Shown: positions 1-6,655 of the stretch, piece by piece
How positions within the stretch are numbered: position 1 is the stretch's first letter
Layout of the letters: every line of letters starts with the position of its first letter
Origin: CAZPDM01 sp964585305
Lineage (GTDB): Bacteria > Planctomycetota > Uabimicrobiia > Uabimicrobiales > JABWCH01
Direction: 5' to 3'
NCBI GenBank assembly: GCA_964585305.1
Contig: CAZPDM010000108.1
Span: 1-12,004, forward strand
Length of the DNA stretch: 12,004 nt
The notes under the pieces: generated by a model
What the model was told of the DNA's origin: nothing
What the model saw: the letters and a program-made list of their open reading frames with translations, nothing else
Databases searched by the model: none
Made by a program: the position numbers and the translations under genes

Positions 1-107
1 ATAAAAATTCGTCTCAATTTTTTCTTGCTTTATAGATTTTTGATGGCTAAATTTATTTCGTTTCCAAAAGTTTATTTTTGTTATCAAATTATTTTGTTTT
101 TGGGAGG

Positions 108-131
108 ATGCGATTTCTTGGGAAATCGTAT
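108..131 (+). promoter_or_regulatory. Leader hairpin between a Shine-Dalgarno-like GGGAGG and the ATG
   Basis: Positions 108-117 pair with 122-131 (10 bp, one G-T wobble, 4-nt loop). GGGAGG (102-107) lies directly 5' of the stem, and the start codon ATG (139-141) follows 7 nt after it. If the hairpin forms, it places the ribosome-binding site at normal distance from the ATG. This is inferred from sequence only. Confidence 0.4.
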
Positions 132-138
132 AATAATT

Positions 139-630
139 ATGAAATTGATAGTATTATTATTTGTTTGTTTTTTAGGAATTGGTGTGTTTTGCTGTTCTTG
201 TTCTACATCTCAGCCTATTGAGGAGAATTTATTAGTGGGGAAAATCGAGAGAAAAATGTTGGAAGCACCGGAATATCCTTGGTTTCAGAAAAATTCTGAG
301 GCGTATAGTTATAATGATTCTGTAATAGAAGAAATCAAAAAATATAAAAATAATATAGAAGTCATTTCTTTTGTAGGGTTATGGTGTGGGGATTGTAAGC
401 GTCAAGTTCCTCCTTTTTGCAAAATTATGGAAAAAGCTGGAATAGAGAATTTGCAAATTATTGGTTTAGATAGGAAAAAAAGATCTGTTGATGGACTGGA
501 GTCTTCCTATAATATTGAACGTGTGCCAACTTTTATTTTTCTGAAAGAGGGAAAAGAAATCGGCAGGATTATTGAAACTCCTAAAAAAACATTGGAAGAA
601 GATATACTCGAAATACTCTCAAAAAATTAG
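139..630 (+). CDS. Exported thioredoxin-like protein (possible lipoprotein), WCGDC active site
   Basis: Probable periplasmic or membrane-anchored thiol-disulfide protein of 163 aa. Seen: a charged start (MK), a hydrophobic stretch to about residue 17, then a Cys-rich end (CCSC, residues 18-21) that could be a non-canonical lipobox with C21 lipidated. The thioredoxin-fold signature follows: a CxxC in WCGDC (C83 and C86) and the cis-proline motif VPTF (P130). The reading frame is open back to position 25, but the ATG at 139 is preferred because the signal peptide begins there. A GGGAGG lies at 102-107, separated from the ATG by a 10-bp hairpin (108-131) that would bring it to about 7 nt. Alternative in-frame starts are at 25 and 43. 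The gene is convergent with the polysaccharide operon and ends before a shared terminator, so it is probably unrelated to it. The substrate is unknown. Confidence 0.85.
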   Translation: MKLIVLLFVCFLGIGVFCCSCSTSQPIEENLLVGKIERKMLEAPEYPWFQKNSEAYSYNDSVIEEIKKYKNNIEVISFVGLWCGDCKRQVPPFCKIMEKAGIENLQIIGLDRKKRSVDGLESSYNIERVPTFIFLKEGKEIGRIIETPKKTLEEDILEILSKN

Positions 631-666
631 AACTACTCTAAAGTAACTAAATAAGTTGTCAAAGCA

Positions 667-709
667 AAAAAATAAAGCAGAGCCGATAAACGGCTCTGCT
701 TTATTTTTT
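667..709. terminator. Bidirectional rho-independent terminator
   Basis: A 19-bp perfect stem (667-685 with 691-709) has a GC-rich top (GCAGAGCCG against CGGCTCTGC), a 5-nt ATAAA loop, a run of A on the left and of T on the right. It therefore reads as a terminator in both directions, between the convergent thioredoxin-like gene (ends 630) and the wzt-like gene. The wzt stop codon (708-710) overlaps the edge of the stem. Confidence 0.93.
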
Positions 710-1502
710 AAGTTTTTTGTTTTAGCTGGTTGAGTGATTTTAAGTATTGATCGATTACGGTGTTTGTTTCGCCTTGTAAAACTAAATGGCCATGATCGAG
801 CCATAATACTTGTTTGCAAAATTGTCGTACTGCTGATAAATTATGGCTTATCATCAATATAGTACAACCTTGTTGTGCAACACTTTCCATTTTAGCCAAA
901 CATTTTTTTTGGAAATTGAGATCTCCAACTGCTAAGATTTCGTCCATCAATAAGATTTCTGGTTCTAAATGGGCGGCAATAGAAAATGCAAGACGAAGGT
1001 ACATTCCACTGGAGTAGTATTTTACAGCAGTGTCTATAAATTTTTCAATTTCAGAGAATTCTACAATTCGATCAAATTTTTGATCGATTTCTTTTTTTTT
1101 CATCCCTAAAATAGATCCATTTAAATATATGTTTTCGCGTCCGCTTAATTCTTGATGAAATCCTGCGCCTACTTCCAATAGTGCTGCTACTCGGCCATAA
1201 ATATCCGCATAGCCATCTGTAGGTTCTACGATTCGTGCAAGGATTTTTAGCAAAGTACTTTTACCTGCTCCATTATTTCCAATAACACCCACTACTTCGC
1301 CGTACTTAATTTCAAAAGATACATCTTCCAAAGCCCATATTTTCTGGCTAGAAGATTCTTCTACTTTTTTACGATGTAAAAAGCGAAAAGGATTTTTTAG
1401 AGCTTCAGAGATCGTATCGCGAAGGGTATAATAATTTTGATGGATAGCTGAAATTTGATATTTTTTGCTTAAAGATTTTACTTGAATTGCGATCGTATTC
1501 AT
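708..1502 (-). CDS. wzt: Polysaccharide ABC exporter ATP-binding protein (Wzt-like)
   Basis: Cytoplasmic ATPase subunit that powers export of a lipid-linked glycan with the adjacent permease; 264 aa. Motifs seen: Walker A GNNGAGKST (75-83), the family-typical GAGFHQELSGRENI stretch (112-125), signature YYSSGMYLRLAF (162-173), Walker B ILLMDE (183-188) and the switch histidine in MISHNL (H220). The N-terminal insertion around residues 20-55 (YYTLRDT to the RKK segment) is usual for Wzt/TagH-type exporters. The protein ends soon after the nucleotide-binding domain, so the C-terminal carbohydrate-binding beta-sandwich of O9a-type Wzt (which is over 400 aa) is absent. The ATG lies 3 nt after the wzm stop with no clear ribosome-binding site, suggesting translational coupling. 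It is the last gene of the operon, before the 667-709 terminator. Family assignment is firm; the polymer is unknown. Confidence 0.95.
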   Translation of the reverse strand: MNTIAIQVKSLSKKYQISAIHQNYYTLRDTISEALKNPFRFLHRKKVEESSSQKIWALEDVSFEIKYGEVVGVIGNNGAGKSTLLKILARIVEPTDGYADIYGRVAALLEVGAGFHQELSGRENIYLNGSILGMKKKEIDQKFDRIVEFSEIEKFIDTAVKYYSSGMYLRLAFSIAAHLEPEILLMDEILAVGDLNFQKKCLAKMESVAQQGCTILMISHNLSAVRQFCKQVLWLDHGHLVLQGETNTVIDQYLKSLNQLKQKT

Positions 1503-1505
1503 AAC

Positions 1506-2396
1506 TTATATTATATCTGCAAATGTTTTTTCCATACGACGAAAATAGAATAAACCACTGATTACTAAGAACAAGGAACTTAATAAAGATATCCATAAAC
1601 TAGAAATTGAATCAATAGATGTTTGAAACAAGGCCCAGCGAAATCCTTCAATTACTCCAACCATAGGATTTATGGTATATAAAAATTTCCACGTTGGAGG
1701 GACAAGACTGCTAGGATAAATAATAGGGCTTACAAACAATAGTAGTTGGATAAAAAAAGGTAGAATATGTCTCACATCGCGAAATTGGACATTAAGAGCA
1801 GATAACCATAATCCAAATCCTAGTGTAGTAAAAAATACTAAAACCAATAAAAATGGAAGCCAGAGTATAGAGAGGTTAAAAGGAATGTTATACCAAAACA
1901 TCATCCCAATCAATACAAGATAAGCTAGTAATAAATCTATTACACCGGAAAGAATGTTAGCCAATGGAATAAGCAATCGTGGAAAATAAATTTTTTTTAG
2001 TAATTCTGAATTTGCTAATAAACTTTGGCAGCTTTGATTTAGACTGTTACTAAAAAACATCCATACTGCTAAGGCACTATAGCAAAACAAAGGATAAGGA
2101 ATTTTATCCGAAGGAATCTTGATTAACTTTTCAAAAACAATACTAAAGATAATCATAAACAAAAATGGCTGAAGAATAACCCAAGCTATTCCTAACATGG
2201 TTTGTTTATATCTTACTTTAATGTCTTTCCAAATCAAAAAATAGAGCAATTCTCGGTATTCCCATAGTTCGGCAAAGTTAATTGGTATCCAGCCTTTGGT
2301 CCGTTGGATACGAATGTAAGGTGAAGAATTGATAGAAGGAAGTATGATATTATTAGAAGAGGAAATTATATTATCAGAGGTATTCGTTAATTCCAT
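1506..2396 (-). CDS. wzm: Polysaccharide ABC-2 transporter permease (Wzm-like)
   Basis: Inner-membrane permease that forms the export channel with the downstream ATPase; 296 aa, a usual length for Wzm/KpsM-type proteins. Seen: a hydrophilic N-terminus rich in Ser/Asn (1-40), then the family motif LWEYRELLYFLIWKDIKVRYKQ (44-65), which leads into the first membrane segment. About six hydrophobic helices follow, near 68-92, 104-122, 145-168, 175-198, 209-229 and 267-285. QFRDVRH (204-210) and SPIIYP (223-228) are typical landmarks. A GAAGG lies 15 nt before the ATG, rather far. A 55-nt gap with no terminator separates the gene from the methyltransferase/radical-SAM gene upstream, so it is in the same operon. 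Confidence 0.95.
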   Translation of the reverse strand: MELTNTSDNIISSSNNIILPSINSSPYIRIQRTKGWIPINFAELWEYRELLYFLIWKDIKVRYKQTMLGIAWVILQPFLFMIIFSIVFEKLIKIPSDKIPYPLFCYSALAVWMFFSNSLNQSCQSLLANSELLKKIYFPRLLIPLANILSGVIDLLLAYLVLIGMMFWYNIPFNLSILWLPFLLVLVFFTTLGFGLWLSALNVQFRDVRHILPFFIQLLLFVSPIIYPSSLVPPTWKFLYTINPMVGVIEGFRWALFQTSIDSISSLWISLLSSLFLVISGLFYFRRMEKTFADII

Positions 2397-2451
2397 ATTT
2401 TTAAATAATAGCCTTCATCATAGTTTTAAAAAGAGAAAATAGAATCGTCAA

Positions 2452-4323
2452 CTAGGAATTATTTATTATATATTTCCCTACTTTGGGAGTAAGATTGTTT
2501 TGTGTAAAAAAAGCATCGTTTAAATCTAAAAAGCTGAGGCACATTGTAGAAAATTTGATGCTTGTATTATTTTCAAAAATTTTATCTTTATTTGAAATGA
2601 GTAAAGAGCGGATTTCTTGCCCAGTTCTTTCGAAAATTTTATCCCAGAAATTATATGGGGCGTTGTATTTAATATGATTTATGATGTCTGCCTCTTCAAA
2701 AAAGATTAAAGAAGGGGCTAATTCTATGGCCCATTGTAAAAAAAGATTTGCTTCGTGAAGATTTATTGGTGTGATAAGGTATTTTAAGTTGACTTGAATT
2801 TTTTTTTGCTTAAGCAGCAATTCTACGAATTTGATCATTTTATCAAGATTCATTCCCATAATACGTTTATACGTTTCAGGTTGAAATCCTACTACAGAAA
2901 CTGTTATTCTATCGAATAACGCTTCCACTTGTTCAACCATATCCAAATCAACATTGCCATTTGTTACAAGGAATATTTTAATATCAGAATGTTTTCTTTT
3001 TATTTCTGCAACCCAATTGAGAGAATCTTTTTGGACTAAGACTTCTCCGCCTTGTAATAGAATTTTTTTGGGTTTTAAAACACCAATAACTTTACTTAAT
3101 GATTCATAGTAATCATATTTCCCTTTCCAGGAAGGCGCATCAACACAACACATCGCACATTTTCCTTGGCAGGCTAAGGAAAGTTCAATATTTATATTGG
3201 AATAATCTTTTTTATCGCCTGGCTTACTTTGTATAAGATGAAAAGCCTCGCAAGAACAATTTTGATAAAATTTATCTATTGACTCTAATAAATTGGCATC
3301 ATTTATATGCCCAATTTTCATTTCAGGTCTAAGAAAAGTCTGACAACAAGGAAAAACATCTCCTTTGTGAGAGATAAATAATTGTTCAAAGTGGCAAGCT
3401 TTTTTTATCTTATTATAGGGATGATTTGAGGTTGACTTGTTGGATTGATTTGCAACCGATTTATCAGAATGGCAAACTATTTTTAAATCTTTAGATTCTT
3501 CTATAGAAAATTGTTCTTTTTCTATAACTAATGCCCATCGCATCCATATATTTTTGTGAATAGCTGACCAGTTATCAATTTTATAAAGGCGAGCACGAAG
3601 TCCGTTTGTGCAACAAGTCTGCCAGATTCTATTTATAAATGAAGCAGGAGAGTAATAACGACAGAAGGGAAGGTTATGCCAATCAGAAATGTAGCAATAA
3701 TAGTCAGCATCAGAATCAAAGCCTATTTTTTTCTGAGCTTGGGGATCTTTTTCAGCCGTAAGATTGCAAAAGGATTCGCACATATAAAATGGAACTATAA
3801 CTGCTTTTCCGCCTTTTTTTAGCAATCTAGCGGATTCTTTTATAAAACCTATATCAGCGTTATTCTCAAAATGTTCAAAAGCGCAATGCAAAGTTATGAA
3901 ATCTACAGATTCATTTGGTAAAGGAATTGATTTAGCATTGCTGACAATTTGGTTTCCATGAATTCTCTTGGGATACATAAGATCTTGTGCAAAATATTCT
4001 ACTCCGTATATTCGTTTTCCCAAAGTAGGTATTATGGATGCACAGCTTCCTACATCAACACCAATCATTCCCGTCTTGGGATTGATAAGAAGCAGTGTGA
4101 GATAATGTTCTAATACTTTCTCACAAAAGGTATACTCGTTTGGGCTTTTATAGTTTTCATATTCACTTAAATTTTTGAATAATTGATATTCCCTAACAAT
4201 ATTTGAAATATCGAATCCTTCAATTGGGATTCCTGCTGATAAGAGAATTCTTTCAACACGTTCTTGTGCTGCAATACTAATGTCAACGCGATCCCAGCCA
4301 ACTTCTTCAAACGTAATGGACAT
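2452..4323 (-). CDS. Methyltransferase / SPASM-like / radical-SAM fusion protein
   Basis: A 623-aa multidomain enzyme. Residues about 60-275 form a class I SAM methyltransferase: GVDVGSC (88-94) is the SAM-binding motif, followed by the LPNESVDFITLHCAFEHF segment (135-152) and LLKKGGKAVIVPF (167-179). A Ser/Asn/Lys-rich linker (about 285-306) follows. Residues 308-360 look like a SPASM-type cysteine segment (C310, GDVFPCC with C326/C327, KIGHIND, C356/C358). The radical-SAM core then begins at about 376: CQGKCAMC (C385, C389, C392) binds the 4Fe-4S cluster, and LQGGE (423-427) is the GGE motif. SPASM domains normally follow the core, so the order looks permuted. The start is supported by AAGGA at 4330-4334, 6 nt upstream. 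Probable role: glycan or cap modification using both polar methyl transfer and radical chemistry. The substrate is unknown. Confidence 0.85.
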   Translation of the reverse strand: MSITFEEVGWDRVDISIAAQERVERILLSAGIPIEGFDISNIVREYQLFKNLSEYENYKSPNEYTFCEKVLEHYLTLLLINPKTGMIGVDVGSCASIIPTLGKRIYGVEYFAQDLMYPKRIHGNQIVSNAKSIPLPNESVDFITLHCAFEHFENNADIGFIKESARLLKKGGKAVIVPFYMCESFCNLTAEKDPQAQKKIGFDSDADYYCYISDWHNLPFCRYYSPASFINRIWQTCCTNGLRARLYKIDNWSAIHKNIWMRWALVIEKEQFSIEESKDLKIVCHSDKSVANQSNKSTSNHPYNKIKKACHFEQLFISHKGDVFPCCQTFLRPEMKIGHINDANLLESIDKFYQNCSCEAFHLIQSKPGDKKDYSNINIELSLACQGKCAMCCVDAPSWKGKYDYYESLSKVIGVLKPKKILLQGGEVLVQKDSLNWVAEIKRKHSDIKIFLVTNGNVDLDMVEQVEALFDRITVSVVGFQPETYKRIMGMNLDKMIKFVELLLKQKKIQVNLKYLITPINLHEANLFLQWAIELAPSLIFFEEADIINHIKYNAPYNFWDKIFERTGQEIRSLLISNKDKIFENNTSIKFSTMCLSFLDLNDAFFTQNNLTPKVGKYIINNS

Positions 4324-4404
4324 AAATAATCCTTGGCGATAAAATTTTACTAAGAAAAATTATAAGGATTGAGAGCAATAAAAACATATATTTTTTATGG
4401 GTAA

Positions 4405-5295
4405 TTATTTCTTATAAAGCAACATAGATAACCCTTTGATCATCAATTCTTCTTTAGATAATCCTGTTTTTTCAGCAGCAGAAATCAATTGTTTTTCATC
4501 TCTTGGCTCATCTGGGATGGGAACTATCCATTCAATATGCATGGGGGATTCTGAAATAATTTTTCGCATTTCTTTTATTCCAATGCGATTGATAAAATTA
4601 TCTTCATAAATTAAATTACATATTTCTGATATGCTCATTTTTTCATTCTTGGGCCAGCATTGAGATAAATAATTTTTCATTTCGGTTGGGGACAATAATA
4701 AATGCGCCCAGTCAGGAACGAGTTTAGATATTTCTCCCAGGTGATGGAGATGATGCCCATAAGAACATGTCCATACAGGTTCAAAGGTTATAAGTGCGCA
4801 ACCTTGAGGTTTTAATACTCGATGGAATTCAGAAAGAACTTTTCGAAGATCTGCTATGTGTTCGAATGTCGATATACTTAAAATAGCATCAAACTCGTTA
4901 TCCTTAAAAGACAATGACTCTGCATTCATATATAATAGACTTCCTGAACCTATTGGTGTTTTTATAGAAACATTTTCATGGATATCGAGTCCAATCCCTA
5001 TATATTCCGTAACCCCTAAATCAAGAGATTTTTCTAAGGCATATCCATGAGGGGAAGCTCCTACATCAAGAAGACGAAGGCCTGACAATGGTTTGATGCT
5101 ATTTAGATTATCAATGATAAAATGATTGTATTTACGTATTGCATCCAACATCTTAAAATTAGTTTGCTTGGCGTTATAATCATCTATTTTTTTTATATAA
5201 TTTTGCAATAAAAAATTATGATTCCAATGTTTGAAAGAAAACATTCTGAGGAGTCTTAAATACAAATTTTTTGTTATTGTAAATATTTTAAGCAT
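4405..5295 (-). CDS. Class I SAM-dependent methyltransferase
   Basis: A 296-aa cytoplasmic methyltransferase of the Methyltransf_11 type. Seen: SAM-binding motif LRLLDVGASPHG (73-84), an acidic residue after strand 2 (GLDIHEN, 102-108), FKDNEFDAILSISTFEHI (130-147) and LKPQGCALITFEP (161-173). The His-rich CSYGHHLHHLGE stretch (177-188) may belong to the active site. The ATG overlaps the end of the upstream glycosyltransferase gene by 8 nt (ATGCTTAA), with no strong ribosome-binding site of its own, so translation is probably coupled. An 81-nt gap with no terminator-like structure precedes the next gene. Context suggests O- or chain-terminal methylation of the exported glycan, but acceptor and position cannot be read from the sequence. 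Confidence 0.88.
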   Translation of the reverse strand: MLKIFTITKNLYLRLLRMFSFKHWNHNFLLQNYIKKIDDYNAKQTNFKMLDAIRKYNHFIIDNLNSIKPLSGLRLLDVGASPHGYALEKSLDLGVTEYIGIGLDIHENVSIKTPIGSGSLLYMNAESLSFKDNEFDAILSISTFEHIADLRKVLSEFHRVLKPQGCALITFEPVWTCSYGHHLHHLGEISKLVPDWAHLLLSPTEMKNYLSQCWPKNEKMSISEICNLIYEDNFINRIGIKEMRKIISESPMHIEWIVPIPDEPRDEKQLISAAEKTGLSKEELMIKGLSMLLYKK

Positions 5296-6655
5296 TATTT
5301 TTTTTCTTGATAATTATTTTCCCATTATTTTCTAAACATACTGATAACTTTCGTTTATCTTCATTGATCTTTAAATCGCTGGGTACAAAAAAGAAATCGG
5401 TCTTTAATTCTAAGGATATTGTTTGGTTACAATATGGTTCCAGATTTCCAACTAAAGAAAACGTTGATTCTTTTTCAATTACTTCAGAATCAGCAAGTTT
5501 CTTGTTGATAAAAAGTTCAACCGTTATTCTTTTAGAGATGTGATGTTTTGCCGTGATTATTATTTCTTTCCCATCCTTTGGTACAGAAATATAAGCATGA
5601 TAAATTGGGCCAATCCAACCATCTGCATAGCAACCTGTAAATTCCTCTTTGCTGAGACCAATACATCCATCTGAATAGCAATCAGAGAATTCTTTTTTAC
5701 TGGCAACAAGCCATTTGAAAAATTTTCCCCATTTGGCAATTAGCCAAGCATAAAAAAGTCGATCTCGTGCCATGAGTGGCGAGGCAAAAAAAGTTTTTAT
5801 AGATTCTATCAAGGCACGCCTATAATGTCTATAATGAAAAGCATTCTCTGCACGTTGTGCATAATGTCTCGCATACTCATGCCATTGCCGATTGTGCTTC
5901 CAGTACGAAAATTCACATTTCCAACGTAAAGGGGATAACCAGGATTTCCAATACTTACGACTGGCTTGTATTGAAAATTCAAGAACTTCTGATTCACTAT
6001 GCTGAGATGATTTTGAACTATTGTGCATACGGTAGGTGCTAAAGAGTTCATCAATTCGATGAAAATAATAATATTGGCTAAAGCGACAAAATAAATCATA
6101 GTCAAGAACATGATGCTCATTGATGTCTAACCCACCACAACAATCCCATACAGTTCGATGCCAAAAGACTGACGGTTGTGGAATAGTATTGAACCCACGT
6201 TTCCATATAGCTAAATGTTCAAAATGATTTATATATTCAGCAGGATGTTCAATTCCAACATAAGGTGAACCTGTACCAGTGAAAATACAACGCCCCATAA
6301 CCACATAACGTCCCTTGGCAGGAGAAATTTCTGCTGCAACACGATGGAGAATTCGTGGAAAATAAGTATCATCCGAATTCAGAAAAGCCATAATTTCTCC
6401 CGTAGTACGGGAGAATCCTTTATTTAATGCGTCAGCCTGGCCGGCATCTTTTTCTACATATAATTTGAAAATATTAGGATATAGTCGAACAAAATTTTCT
6501 GCTATGGCAATTGAATTATCAGTAGAATTTCCATCTTGAATAATTACTTCAATGTGGGGATAATCTTGATCAACAATACTTTGAAGAGTTTCGCCTATAA
6601 ATTGTCCTTGATTAAATGATGGGACAACAATAGAAATAGTAGGAAGTTGGCTCAT
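5288..6655 (-). CDS. GT2 glycosyltransferase with C-terminal beta-rich tail
   Basis: A 455-aa inverting glycosyltransferase of the GT-A fold, family 2. Seen: ISIVVPSFNQGQF (7-19), QDGNSTDNS (40-48), KDAGQADALNKGF (69-81) and the metal/nucleotide motif NSDD (93-96). The acceptor-side region includes DYDLFCRF (185-192). A helical, basic segment (about 230-318) links to a beta-rich C-terminal domain (about 335-450) beginning with a YADGWIGP motif. Just before it lies a degenerate extra copy of the domain start (YSDGCIGL), part of a 48-bp tandem duplication. The ATG overlaps the TGA of the upstream gene (ATGA, 6652-6655) and has GAGG 7 nt upstream. It likely adds one sugar to the growing chain; the tail may bind glycan or mediate assembly (inference). 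Sugar specificity is unknown. Confidence 0.92.
   Translation of the reverse strand: MSQLPTISIVVPSFNQGQFIGETLQSIVDQDYPHIEVIIQDGNSTDNSIAIAENFVRLYPNIFKLYVEKDAGQADALNKGFSRTTGEIMAFLNSDDTYFPRILHRVAAEISPAKGRYVVMGRCIFTGTGSPYVGIEHPAEYINHFEHLAIWKRGFNTIPQPSVFWHRTVWDCCGGLDINEHHVLDYDLFCRFSQYYYFHRIDELFSTYRMHNSSKSSQHSESEVLEFSIQASRKYWKSWLSPLRWKCEFSYWKHNRQWHEYARHYAQRAENAFHYRHYRRALIESIKTFFASPLMARDRLFYAWLIAKWGKFFKWLVASKKEFSDCYSDGCIGLSKEEFTGCYADGWIGPIYHAYISVPKDGKEIIITAKHHISKRITVELFINKKLADSEVIEKESTFSLVGNLEPYCNQTISLELKTDFFFVPSDLKINEDKRKLSVCLENNGKIIIKKKNNA
5606..5701 (-). repeat. Two-copy 48-bp in-frame tandem duplication inside the GT2 gene
   Basis: Units 5606-5653 and 5654-5701 agree at 35 of 48 bases by my count. 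They encode SKEEFTGCYADGWIGP (residues 335-350) and SKKEFSDCYSDGCIGL (319-334). The copy nearer the C-terminal domain keeps the DGWIGP motif; the other has lost the Trp and the final Pro. The two units abut exactly. Confidence 0.85.

Noticed and set aside
129..134. TATAAT just upstream of the thioredoxin-like gene
   Set aside because: It would start transcription at the ATG itself with no leader, has no -35 box at the right distance, and coincides with the right arm of the leader hairpin.
5809..6120. 103-codon open frame within the GT2 gene in another phase
   Set aside because: It lies wholly inside a well-supported glycosyltransferase frame, has no ribosome-binding site and shows no family motif. 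The other 60-78-codon overlapping frames were rejected for the same reason.
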